Notes: generated by a model not told the origin, from the letters alone. Shown: positions 1 to 8,091, numbered from the stretch's first letter. The stretch is 15,918 nucleotides of DNA from CAZVXI01 sp964631295 (GCA_964631295.1 CAZVXI010000058.1:1-15918); one strand, 5' to 3'. Made by a program: numbers and translations.

Positions 1-669
1 GAAGGCGCCCCGCGCGTGGCCGAAGAGCTCGCTCTCGAGCAGGCTCTCGGGCAGCGCCGCGCAGTTGATCGCGATGAACGGCCCGTCGCGGCGGGGGCTG
101 GCCGCGTGGATCGAGCGGGCGGCGACCTCCTTGCCTGCACCTGATTCGCCGGTAATCAGCACCGTGCCATAACTGTCTGCGATCCGATCGAGCCTCTCTC
201 GCAACGCGGACATTGCCTGACTCGAACCAATCAACTCATGCTGACACCCCGATGCCGGGCCTCGCGGCGTTGAAGCAGCCTTGAGAATCTGGTTCTCGCG
301 TGTCAGTCTCGCATGCTCAATCGCTCGCTCAACGGAGAGCAGCAGTTCGTCACCACTGAAGGGCTTGGTGATGTAATCGTACGCCCCCTGTTTGAGCGCG
401 CTGACAGCAGTCTCCACGGTGCCGTATGCGGTCATCAGAACCACGGGCATCTGCTCATCTATCTTGCGCAGTTCCGTAAGCAGTTCCAGCCCATCCTTAT
501 CCGGCATCTGCAGGTCGGTAATCACAGCATCGAACGAGCGCTCGGCCAACTTCTTGAGCGCGGCATCCGCCGAGGGCACGCTCACGGCAGTGTGGCCCTT
601 TCGCACGAGCGTCGTCGTTACGGAATCGCGCATCAGTTCCTTATCATCAACAACGAGTATTCGGCTCAC
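1..669 (-). CDS. sigma-54-dependent response regulator (NtrC/FlrC type), 3' part cut by window edge
   Basis: The first 223 codons are present. Residues 1-120 form a receiver domain, with acidic residues D8 and D9, the phospho-acceptor D52 in the stretch ITDLQMPDKDG, the switch residue T80, and K102 in ITKPF. After a linker, residues 146-223 begin an AAA+ sigma-54-activation domain, with Walker A GESGAGKE at 174-181 and the stretch AINCAALPE. The sequence stops at the first residues (GAF) of what should be the GAFTGA loop. The start is GTG at 669; it overlaps the kinase stop codon by 4 bases (GTGA), which suggests translational coupling. By family it should hydrolyse ATP to open sigma-54 promoters when phosphorylated by its partner kinase. 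Its place beside a FlgN-like gene suggests an FlrC/FleR-like flagellar role, which is an inference. The last 44 codons in the window have very different codon use (see findings). Confidence 0.93.
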   Translation of the reverse strand, partial: MSRILVVDDKELMRDSVTTTLVRKGHTAVSVPSADAALKKLAERSFDAVITDLQMPDKDGLELLTELRKIDEQMPVVLMTAYGTVETAVSALKQGAYDYITKPFSGDELLLSVERAIEHARLTRENQILKAASTPRGPASGCQHELIGSSQAMSALRERLDRIADSYGTVLITGESGAGKEVAARSIHAASPRRDGPFIAINCAALPESLLESELFGHARGAF

Positions 670-1607
670 GGCAAACTTCCTGCATTGAGGGTGGGTGAAT
701 CAGTCGGCTGGCAGACCGGAACGGCCAGTTCAAAACGAGCGCCGGCAATCTCTCGCGACGCGTTACACTGCGTATTCGTGACAGTCACGTGACCGCCATG
801 TGCATCAACAATGCGATGCACGATTGCGAGACCAAGACCTGTACCTGCTTCGCGTGTCGTAAAAAATGGATTGAACATCCGGTCAACGACGTGCTGCTCG
901 ACGCCCGGACCATTGTCCTGGATCGCAATCACTGCTCGATCACGTCGCTGCCCATCGGGGCAGAGTGCCCGGCCCTTTGAGCATGTGATCGAGAGCGTGG
1001 GCTGTCTATCGCGCAGCACCGCTTCGATTGCGTTGCGGATGATGTTGGACAGTGCGATGTTCAACAGAGAAGCATCAGCCTCAGCGGAGAGTTGTGCGTC
1101 TCCATATTTTACTACTATAACATCGCGGGCCTGGATTATTGATTCACAGGAGTGCAATGCATCATCCACAAGCCGGCCAAGCGTTACTTCATGCGGCTTG
1201 ATTCGAGTATCACGCGCAAACTGCAGAACATCGCCTACGATCGCATCCATTCGTCGAACAGCCCGGCTGATCTTGCTACATACTTCACGATGTGATTCAT
1301 CGTGAGCGAGCTCATCTTCAAGAACCTGCACAAACAACTGGATGGATCCAAGCGGATTGCGAATTTCATGGGCAATGCCCGCAGCCATCTGCCCGAGAGC
1401 TGCAAGTGACTCAGACCGACGCAACTTGGCACGGGCTTCGACGAGTTCTTCCTGCAGCAATGCGACCTGTTTCTGAAGAACCGTGTGTGTCTGCTCGAGT
1501 TGCTGCGTGGACTCCATGAAGGAACGAAGCAGCGACTGCAGATCATCGAGGCCGGGCCCGACGTGCGATTCATCCAATTTCGGAATGTCGACAATAACTG
1601 CTGACAC
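666..1607 (-). CDS. soluble sensor histidine kinase (NtrB/FlrB-like)
   Basis: A 313-residue protein with no membrane segment, so probably cytoplasmic. Residues about 20-62 are a Gln/Glu-rich coiled coil. HisKA follows, with the phosphorylatable H80 in AHEIRNPLGS. The HATPase domain shows the N box (NIIRNAIEAV, N192), G1 (DNGPGV, 231-236), an F box (FNPFF, 245-249) and G2 (GTGLGLAI). No PAS or other ligand-binding domain is visible, so the input signal may come through the coiled coil. The start is GTG at 1607, two bases after the TAA of the FlgN-like gene; the G-rich end of that gene probably supplies the ribosome binding site. The cognate partner is almost certainly the sigma-54 response regulator immediately downstream. 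The flagellar role comes from context only; a nitrogen or stress NtrB-type kinase is the alternative. Confidence 0.93.
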   Translation of the reverse strand: MSAVIVDIPKLDESHVGPGLDDLQSLLRSFMESTQQLEQTHTVLQKQVALLQEELVEARAKLRRSESLAALGQMAAGIAHEIRNPLGSIQLFVQVLEDELAHDESHREVCSKISRAVRRMDAIVGDVLQFARDTRIKPHEVTLGRLVDDALHSCESIIQARDVIVVKYGDAQLSAEADASLLNIALSNIIRNAIEAVLRDRQPTLSITCSKGRALCPDGQRRDRAVIAIQDNGPGVEQHVVDRMFNPFFTTREAGTGLGLAIVHRIVDAHGGHVTVTNTQCNASREIAGARFELAVPVCQPTDSPTLNAGSLP

Positions 1608-1609
1608 GT

Positions 1610-2083
1610 TTACCCCCGCTCATCCGCAAACCGGTTGTTGCCGAATGTCGCGCCTGATTTGCCGACACTCGCCGCATAGGCCCGCTGAGCACTTGCGGAT
1701 GTGTCATGTGTTTTCAACTGATCGCGCGAATCGCTGCGCTGCTGTGTGAGTTGCTGCTGGGCCTGTTCGTCCTGCGCGAGGATCTCGCCCAAGCGGCCTG
1801 ATATCTTCTCCACGCGCTCATGAATCTGCTCGCGATCTTCATCATCAACATCGACTGCACCATGACGAATCGATTCTGCAAGGCCGTTGAGGTCGGTATG
1901 ACGATGTGTGATCTCTTCGATAAGCGTCTGCCGCGTACTGAGCAACTGGACAAGCGAGTCAGTTGAGCCATCAGCAATCAGTTGTTGTTGCTCTGCGGCA
2001 CAGCTTGCCAGCCGATCGATTGCCGATTCCTGCTGTTCCAGGAACAGGAAGAACTTTCTGAGTTGTGGGTGCGTTGATTTCAT
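1610..2083 (-). CDS. FlgN/FliT-like flagellar export chaperone candidate
   Basis: A 157-residue, strongly helical, Gln/Glu-rich protein without signal peptide or membrane segment. The N-terminal two thirds read as long amphipathic helices with the pattern LVQLLSTRQTLIEEI, the kind of Leu-rich register and Arg-Gln-x-Leu-Ile motif seen in FlgN/FliT-type proteins. Those proteins bind hook-associated proteins before export. The C-terminus ends in a less helical tail, GNNRFADERG. Start ATG at 2083 follows AAAGGA-containing sequence at a long distance. It lies 39 bp after the TPR gene and 2 bp before the kinase gene, so all are probably co-transcribed. The assignment rests on length, helix pattern and context, because this family diverges too fast for clear motifs. 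A generic coiled-coil protein is the alternative. Confidence 0.55.
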   Translation of the reverse strand: MKSTHPQLRKFFLFLEQQESAIDRLASCAAEQQQLIADGSTDSLVQLLSTRQTLIEEITHRHTDLNGLAESIRHGAVDVDDEDREQIHERVEKISGRLGEILAQDEQAQQQLTQQRSDSRDQLKTHDTSASAQRAYAASVGKSGATFGNNRFADERG

Positions 2084-2106
2084 GACGGACGTCCATGTCC
2101 TTTCAC

Positions 2107-2125
2107 TGATCCCGACATGGGATCA
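2107..2125 (-). repeat. perfect inverted repeat over the TPR-gene stop codon
   Basis: TGATCCC at 2107-2113 and GGGATCA at 2119-2125 form a 7-bp perfect stem with a 5-base loop. The arm at 2119-2125 contains the TGA stop of the TPR gene (2123-2125), and the loop lies in the 39-bp spacer before the FlgN-like gene. No T run follows on either strand, so it is not a classical intrinsic terminator. It may stabilise or process the transcript between the two genes. Confidence 0.4.
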
Positions 2126-4721
2126 TGTTCCTGCATTCGCGTCTGCTCTCGCTGTACCGGGTGGGCTGTTCGCCATCCACCGCTCCCATGCAGCACGATC
2201 CATCAGCACATCCTCAGCACTGAATGCCTCGTCGGGCAACTGCTGCAATCGCACTCTTGCTCGCTGCTCCGCTGCTCGAGCACGATCCGTATCGCCCATC
2301 GCGTAGTAGCTGTTCACCACTTGCACGAGCGCGATCAGTGATGCGTGATGCGAGCTGTATGCTCGGGCTGCCTGATCGTAGAATTGGATTGCCTTTTCAA
2401 ACTCGCCCATGTCATACGCGCAGTCGCCTCGATAGATGTGCGCCAGACGCTTTGTGCTGCGTTGCATCGCAGTGAGTCGCTGTTCACCAACCTGTTCAAA
2501 GCCACTGATCACGGCCCCGAAGAGCGATATCGCATTTCGCAGATATTCTTCGTACTGCTGCTGCAGCTCGCGCCGTCGCGCCGGAGCGAGCGCTGCGACC
2601 TGATTCTCGTCAGCAAGAAGCGAGTGCGCAAGTTTTCGATAGCTATCCGCCAGCCAGTATCGTACCTGATGAACTCTTGGATCATCGGGGTACCGCTGAA
2701 CGGCATCATCGAGATGCTCTATGGCACTTGTGTAGGCGTTGTTCTCATACTGCAGTCGGCCGTACTCAATCAGCGAACTGCGATAATCAAGCGCATCCGG
2801 GTCGATGACGCGTTNNNNNNNNNNAAGGTCCAGCCCGGCATGGAAATGCCCAGAAACGCCCAATCCACCTCGGCGGTTCCCCACGCAAGACTTGCTCAAG
2901 CAACTGCCGCGCGTCAGCATCACGCCCCACCAGCGACATCGCCCGCGCGAGCGGCACGTACGAGCGGGACGCGGCAGGCGAACGCGGACTCTCATCAATG
3001 ACCATTTCCAGGATCACGACAGCCTCGCCATACTCCTTTTGTGCCGTCTGCGCCAGACCGAGTCGCCACCCTGCTTCGGAATAGCGAGGATCCGCGCCGC
3101 TGCGACCAGCGCGATACTCCTCGAATCGCTCGATGGCGATGTCGTGCCATCCCGCTCGATCGTAACTGTCGGCAGCCATCCACAGGGAGTCTGCCCACAA
3201 CTGATCTGCGCCGGGATCATCCTTTGTCGTTGAGGCATGCTGAGTGTAGTAGTCGCCCGCACGCCGGTAGTGCACATTGGCCTCCCGACGGACCTCAAGC
3301 GAGACGTCGTCATGTTCGCGCGCCCGCCAGGGACCCGTCGCCGTTGCTTCCACATCACCCGCATTGCCGAGCAGGTTGTCCGCGAGTTGCCGACTCGTTG
3401 AAGCGACGCGCAGCAGCACATCAGCTGGTGCGACCGACGAGTCAAAGACCGATTCAGCCAACTGCGCGTACTCAAGGGCAAGATCGAGTTTGATGCCTGC
3501 AAGCGACGCATCGTGCCGGTCCACAAGACTGCGCGCGACCATTTCTGCGCTGACACCTGCCGTACCACGCGATTGCAAGAGCAAATCACGCAACCGTTCA
3601 TAGTCGTCGATCGCTCGCTCATGATCACCGAGAATGCTGAGTACTTCCGCGCGTCCGAGTCTTGCTCGATACTCCGCAGGTGTGTTGGCATGATCGCGAA
3701 TCACAAGATCGTACAGTTCGAACGCCGGGTGATGCTCGCCGCGCGACTGGGCCAACCTGCCGAGGAGAAGTCTTGCTTCACCACGATCCGTATGCCCTTC
3801 GGGCAGTTCCTGTAGCGCACGCGTGAGATGATCCTCAGCGGTCGCCTCGCGCTGGATTGCAAAGTACGCCTCACCAAGCCGGACATGCAACGACCCGAAT
3901 CCGAGATCGGCCCTGGGATCGGCCGCTTCAATGCGCCGCATCTCGATCAGCAGCACGTCGATCACGTCATGCGGCGTGTCTGCCGCGAGCATCATGTCTG
4001 CGCGTCGGGCGATCGCCCATATTCGATTTTTCGGCTCCAGCCTCGGATCACTCTCCAGCCGGTCGAGCAGCCCGGCAACAGCCTGAGTCTGCATCTGATC
4101 GCTGTGCATCGCATGATCGACAAGTATCTTGAGGGCTGCGTTGCGCTGCCGACGGGCGGTGTCATCTATCTGAGAACCTGCTGCCAGGATGTCCATCTCA
4201 TCAAGCCGCGCGAGGGCCTCATCAGTCTGGCCGAGGTCGATCAGCGCCTTGACCCAACGCAGCAGACGATCGGGAGACAGGTACAAACCCGCCCGATCGG
4301 CATGCAGGTACTGCTCGACGATGTGCCTGTTGTTCTCCTCAACGGTGACGTCGTAGTACTCTTGCGAGAAGACCAGCCAGTCTGCAACCAGAGCATGGAA
4401 CCGGCCGCGCTCTGCGTCCGTCGCCTCATGCAGCCGAGGCTTGATGGTCTGGTTCAGGAATGCAGACGCCTGCTCGAGTTCCTCCGCTTCGATGGCGGTA
4501 TCGAGCACGATTGCCTCGGCCTGATCGAGCAGTTCTGTCACCGTGGGCGGTTCCGGGCCACGTACGAACGCGACAAAGCCGAGCACGATCAGCCCGATGC
4601 TCCCGAGAATCGACGGCACCTGCCAAAGGCTCGACCATGCAGACACATCGCTGCTCGCGGCCATGTCTGGCTGGGCGGCTGCATCATCTGAAGGCGCATG
4701 AGATGACGTTGGGTCGGTCAC
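2123..4721 (-). CDS. membrane-anchored TPR-repeat protein, interrupted by an assembly gap
   Basis: A long protein with one N-terminal membrane segment (residues about 33-54, containing GSIGLIVLGFVAFV) and then helix-pair TPR repeats to the end. Examples are GSLHVRLGEAYFAIQREATA, GEARLLLGRLAQSRGEHHPA, SEAGWRLGLAQTAQKEYGEA and, past the gap, SSLIEYGRLQYENNAYTSAI. No catalytic motif is visible; TPR arrays bind partner proteins, here probably on the outer side of the inner membrane. The ten Ns at 2815-2824 put the two halves in different frames. They rejoin if the real gap is a multiple of three bases. The chosen start is GTG at 4721 behind GAGAGGA; ATG at 4790 in the same frame is possible. It is the first gene of a set running into the FlgN-like, kinase and regulator genes. 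No specific function can be named. Confidence 0.8.
2815..2824. other. scaffold gap (10 Ns)
   Basis: Ten consecutive Ns fall inside the TPR coding region. A round ten is a typical scaffolder placeholder, so the true missing length is unknown. The coding frames on the two sides agree only if the real gap length is divisible by three, assuming there is no other indel close to the gap edges. Confidence 0.98.
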
Positions 4722-4805
4722 CCTGAGATCCTCTCGCCGTTCCGACACCGTGCATTCGCGGCCGATGGGCGACCGCGCCGGCGAATCCATTCACCGGCCC
4801 AAGGG

Positions 4806-4834
4806 TTATCGGCGGCGGATGAAGCGCAACTTCA
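4806..4834 (-). promoter_or_regulatory. possible sigma-28 (FliA-type) promoter before the TPR-flgN-like operon
   Basis: On the minus strand, GCCGATAA (4813 down to 4806) equals the sigma-28 -10 consensus at all eight positions. TGAAGTTG (4834 down to 4827) matches the -35 consensus TAAAGTTT at six of eight. The spacer is 13 bases instead of the usual 11, which weakens the call. It lies in the gap between the RDD gene and the TPR gene and points into the flagellar-like operon. Transcription from here would start near 4799, which favours the GTG start at 4721 over the ATG at 4790. Confidence 0.3.
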
Positions 4835-4858
4835 GCATTCGCGGCGCAAGAATCAGCC

Positions 4859-6457
4859 TTATGGCTGCGGCTGGTCGTCGTCCGGGGGCTCCAACCCGTT
4901 TAGCGGCCCCGCACGTCGCGGCCTGACGACAAGGGTTCGCCCCATGATGTCGCCGAGACCCTGCAGATTCGGATTCATCGCGACAATTAACAGAAGCGGC
5001 GGCACAGCGAGCGACACCCCCTTGCCGAGATTCCGCAGTACGACTTCGTACACGCGAACCTCATCCACCATCTGCCCGACGATCCGGATCCCCATGATGT
5101 ACTTGCCGATCGTTCGGCCGGTCATCATCTCTCCGACCGTCGCGTGCGCAAGCATGAAGCCCGTCATGACAAAGAAAGGTCCGGCCTCGAAGAAATCGGA
5201 TAGAAGCAGCGGCACAGCGGCAAGGTCCGACAGACTGCATCGTGTGATGATCAGCGTGGGAATCGCTGCCGGTATCAGGTCAATGACCAGAGCCGCTGCT
5301 CGCAACGACAGCGGTGAAAGCCGGATATTCCGCTCGCGCGTCACTGGTGCCGGGCGAATCGGCCGAAGAAGCGCAAAAAGCAGCACAGCTGACATGCCTG
5401 CTGCAATCAACAGCGACGTGAGCCACACCTTGAACTGCCCGGTCTCATGCGGGCCGACGTCCAGCCAGTCGCCAATCTCACCGGTGATGACATCAATCTC
5501 GGCGGCCTGCAGCGGTTCGTCCTCGCCCGCCTCTGCGACGAGCATGAGCCGATTATTGCATCCGAGAATCGTCCACGGCTGCTCCGGCCGATCGACTGTG
5601 GCGATGCGCATCGTACCCGTGCGACGCAGGTAGGCGATCTCGATGCGGTCACCTTCTGTACTCATCGCAACGACGGCCTGATCGCCTAGTTGCGTGATGC
5701 GTTGCAGGCGGTTCGGATCAAAATCAACCGAGTTGGAAGTCCATTTTCCATCGCTGCTTCGCCGCCAGACATCTGCACGATCAGCAGATGTCGCGCTCTC
5801 TGTCAGCAACACGAGCGTCTGCGCGTTCGCGCCCGATGCGGCAAGGTGTGACGTCCGATTCGGTCGAACGGTTGGTGGAAGGCTGATCGTTCGCCAGCCA
5901 TCAGACCGCAGTTGCAGCAGCGCCGGCATCGGGCCACGCCCTGCCTCTGCATCCGGAGGCGCTGCTTGCGACGCACGTTGCGCATGATCGACGATTAAGA
6001 CGACCGGCCCATGCGTTGTCGCCGCAGCAGCAACGATCTCGCCAGCTGCTGGCAGCGATGGCTCAAGCCGGAATCGGCCGCGCGGCATCGCGTAATACAC
6101 GTTTAGAGGCTCGTTGTGTACGACCCGCAGACTCAGCACCTGCCGTTCTTTTGCCTCGCCCGAACGAGGCGGCGGAAACACGAGGAATATCTGATCCCGC
6201 CAGGCGATCATGCGCTCGGGCGGCTGGCTTATCCCCTGGAGTCGAGCGAAGCCCAGTCCGTCAACCGCCGGAGCCAGATGCCGAAGATCGAATCTTGGCC
6301 CAGGCTCCTTGCCGGGTGAGATATGCCACCCATTCTCGCCGTTCGCGACGGCCGCCAACTCATCCTGAGCTGTGCTGAGCGTCGTGCAGAACGCAAGACA
6401 GCATGCGGCCACGAGCAGAAAGCCGGCCATGGGTTGGCGAAACAGAAAGGGCATCAT
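4859..6457 (-). CDS. exported beta-rich protein with C-terminal RDD membrane domain
   Basis: The chosen product has 532 residues. A signal peptide follows the ATG at 6457: MMPFLFRQP, then a hydrophobic core through AGFLLVAACCLAF, and a likely cut after LSTAQ. Residues about 35-340 are a beta-strand-rich periplasmic region of repeated short strands resembling a WD/YVTN-like propeller, but no blade motif is certain. One membrane helix follows (VWLTSLLIAAGMSAVLLFAL). From about residue 379 comes an RDD domain, with SLRAAALVIDL, TGRTIGKYIMGIRIV and GLGDIMGRTLVV at the expected places. RDD proteins are small membrane modules, some linked to ion or solute transport; the substrate here is unknown. 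An in-frame ATG at 6511 would overlap the upstream gene by 20 bases but put an acidic extension before the signal peptide. It lies downstream of the LolA/LolB-like lipoprotein gene and is probably co-transcribed with it. Confidence 0.85.
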   Translation of the reverse strand: MMPFLFRQPMAGFLLVAACCLAFCTTLSTAQDELAAVANGENGWHISPGKEPGPRFDLRHLAPAVDGLGFARLQGISQPPERMIAWRDQIFLVFPPPRSGEAKERQVLSLRVVHNEPLNVYYAMPRGRFRLEPSLPAAGEIVAAAATTHGPVVLIVDHAQRASQAAPPDAEAGRGPMPALLQLRSDGWRTISLPPTVRPNRTSHLAASGANAQTLVLLTESATSADRADVWRRSSDGKWTSNSVDFDPNRLQRITQLGDQAVVAMSTEGDRIEIAYLRRTGTMRIATVDRPEQPWTILGCNNRLMLVAEAGEDEPLQAAEIDVITGEIGDWLDVGPHETGQFKVWLTSLLIAAGMSAVLLFALLRPIRPAPVTRERNIRLSPLSLRAAALVIDLIPAAIPTLIITRCSLSDLAAVPLLLSDFFEAGPFFVMTGFMLAHATVGEMMTGRTIGKYIMGIRIVGQMVDEVRVYEVVLRNLGKGVSLAVPPLLLIVAMNPNLQGLGDIMGRTLVVRPRRAGPLNGLEPPDDDQPQP

Positions 6458-6491
6458 CGGATCATACAGGTCGAGCAAGAGATCGGGAGAA

Positions 6492-7364
6492 CTACTGGCC
6501 GGCGTCGCCATGCACTTCGTCGGGCTGGAATCGGCGTTGCAGCACATCACGGCTGAACAGCCGATCGACGGGTTGCCCCTCGAGATCACCGAATACTTCC
6601 TGTTCAAGCGCGAGTTTGAGCCTTCCCTTGCCCGCAGGTTCTTCGAAGTCGATCAACGTCGCCATCTGAGGCCGCTCGAACGCAACGCCATCGAATACAT
6701 CAACAGAGGTCCATCGTCGCAGCGAACTCATCAGCCGCACATCGTCCTGATCATCGAGGAGAATCAGGCCGGCCACACGCCGTATCTTCGGGTTCCAGCA
6801 GAGTTTGAGCCTGCCGGCCTGACCGCGTGCAGGAATATGCCAGCAACCGCGGGACGCATCATATGATGGCTCGCCCTCCATCGGCTGGACCTGCGAAACT
6901 CCCATGAGATCGAGCAGTGCGAGCGGCTGCAGTTCGATCGCATCGTCGCCATCTCCCCACACGAGTGAAGTGCCATGCGGATGTGTGATGAGTGCTGTGT
7001 TGTCATCATCGAGCAGATCGAACAACCAGAAACGATCGTCATCCGAACCGAGCCAGAGAAGATCCTCCCCCAGCTTGCTCACGCGCAGCGCCGTACGACG
7101 CGGTTGATCGATCCAGAGATGTGCCTCACCTTGTTCTTCACGGATGCCACCATCTGGCTTCACCCAGCGAAGTTGCAGCACACCGGTTGCATCAATCTGT
7201 TGCAGACGTGACGCATTGAGATTGTGCGCTTCGAAGATCGGTGCAACATCCGGCGGATTCGCAGTCAGTGTGCTGCTGTCATCGCTGCGGGGCGGACACC
7301 CGGGCAGCACACCGCATCCGAGGATGCACCCAGCAAGAATCAGGGGCGTTGTGCATCGCATCAT
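6492..7364 (-). CDS. LolA/LolB-like envelope lipoprotein
   Basis: A 290-residue protein with an N-terminal lipoprotein signal. The hydrophobic stretch TPLILAGCILGCGVLPGC holds several possible lipobox cysteines, of which the last (LPGC) follows the longest hydrophobic core. The mature part is beta-rich. The segment with HLWIDQPRRTALRVSKLG, followed by GSDDDRFWLFDL, resembles the concave half-barrel strands of LolA/LolB-type lipoprotein carriers and related planctomycete proteins. The role would be lipid or lipoprotein handling at the envelope, which is inferred from fold-level resemblance only. Starts GTG 7367, ATG 7364 and ATG 7361 are all possible. ATG 7364 overlaps the upstream stop in the coupled form TGATG. 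Its 3' end overlaps the longer version of the RDD gene, so the genes form one operon. Confidence 0.75.
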   Translation of the reverse strand: MMRCTTPLILAGCILGCGVLPGCPPRSDDSSTLTANPPDVAPIFEAHNLNASRLQQIDATGVLQLRWVKPDGGIREEQGEAHLWIDQPRRTALRVSKLGEDLLWLGSDDDRFWLFDLLDDDNTALITHPHGTSLVWGDGDDAIELQPLALLDLMGVSQVQPMEGEPSYDASRGCWHIPARGQAGRLKLCWNPKIRRVAGLILLDDQDDVRLMSSLRRWTSVDVFDGVAFERPQMATLIDFEEPAGKGRLKLALEQEVFGDLEGQPVDRLFSRDVLQRRFQPDEVHGDAGQ

Positions 7365-7909
7365 CACAGTTCGCTCTGCAGAATCTCGCTGAGTTGGTCG
7401 GTGAGTTCTCGCACATCATCATCGGTAAGATGCGGATTGGCGACACGCATTGGCTCCGCCTCAGGGCCTGCTCCCTTGGCCCGCATAACCCAGTACTCGT
7501 GTTCACTGCCATCATCAGCAGGCTCGCTGGCGCGCCCTTCGAACTTGAGAAGCCGCTTGCGCATCAGGATCAGGCCAAGCACAAACCGAAAAGCCTGCCG
7601 CTGCGGGCGTTCATCATTCCCCAGCCTCGTGAACAGGTCGAGCAGCACTTCGTCGTCGACAAGCGGGTTCTTCTTCTCTTCGTGGTGCGGGACCAGCGTG
7701 CGCCAGTAACTGAACAGCCGTTCCGGCCGCTCACCCTGCTCCCACGCATCTTCTGAGAAGTCGAAGCGATCAAATCCCTCATCATCTTCACGCTCGCAGA
7801 GCGTTGCAATACACGCAACGCCCGGCTCCAACACTGTGCCGGTGGCTGCGCACTGACCGGTCGGCCTGGCGATGTGATAGTCCGTGGCAAATCTCGACAT
7901 GGTGACCAT
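7364..7909 (-). CDS. conserved hypothetical protein, planctomycete type
   Basis: An intracellular protein of about 181 residues with no signal peptide or membrane helix. The N-terminal part has a Cys/Gly-rich segment, HIARPTGQCAATG, followed by EPGVACIATLCE; two or three of these cysteines could bind metal. The middle has RFDFSEDAWEQGERP, SYWRTLVPHHEEKKNP and VDDEVLLDLFTRL, then a helical, basic RFVLGLILMRKRLLKFEG. The style matches a family I associate with Planctomycetes, but I cannot name a function. Start ATG 7909 was chosen (ATG 7900 is also possible); reading on to 8071 gives an Arg/Cys-rich extension unlikely to be coding. Neither start has a clear ribosome binding site. It is the first gene of the envelope operon, coupled to the lipoprotein gene by a TGATG overlap. 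Confidence 0.75.
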   Translation of the reverse strand: MVTMSRFATDYHIARPTGQCAATGTVLEPGVACIATLCEREDDEGFDRFDFSEDAWEQGERPERLFSYWRTLVPHHEEKKNPLVDDEVLLDLFTRLGNDERPQRQAFRFVLGLILMRKRLLKFEGRASEPADDGSEHEYWVMRAKGAGPEAEPMRVANPHLTDDDVRELTDQLSEILQSEL

Positions 7910-8034
7910 CTTACGCACACGCAACGGACGGAACAGCCTGCACGGCTCAACCAGTTTCGCTGCTGATAACGCTCGGCATCGGATACGGCTGGGCATGTTT
8001 CCACATCGCATGATTTCACTTCGCCGGCGATGGC

Positions 8035-8054
8035 AACGATATACTTCTATAGAA
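8035..8054 (+). promoter_or_regulatory. candidate -10 region upstream of cdaA
   Basis: The 182-bp space between the divergent genes contains TATACT at 8040-8045, followed by the perfect palindrome TTCTATAGAA at 8045-8054. TATACT differs from the sigma-70 -10 consensus at one position. No good -35 lies at 16-18 bases; TTTCAC at 8014-8019 is too far upstream. The start would be about 40 bases before the cdaA ATG. The palindrome reads the same on both strands and could serve the divergent minus-strand operon. Confidence 0.35.
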
Positions 8055-8091
8055 AGCCCGAATCTGAGCACGATCAGACCTTCACTGCTCC

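Noticed and set aside
1425..1450. TTGGCAC word as a sigma-54 promoter half site
   Set aside because: It lies inside the kinase coding region and no TTGC-type -12 element follows at the right spacing.
1235..1594. Minus-strand frame of 119 codons inside the kinase gene
   Set aside because: Shifted-frame shadow of the kinase, whose histidine and ATP-binding motifs are all in the other frame.
3828..4691. Long plus-strand frame of 287 codons
   Set aside because: It is antisense to the TPR gene, whose repeats and membrane anchor are clear. The antisense product has no recognisable feature.
7910..8071. Longer start at 8071 for the conserved hypothetical protein
   Set aside because: The extra 54 residues are Arg/Cys-rich without pattern and run into the region of the divergent cdaA promoter.
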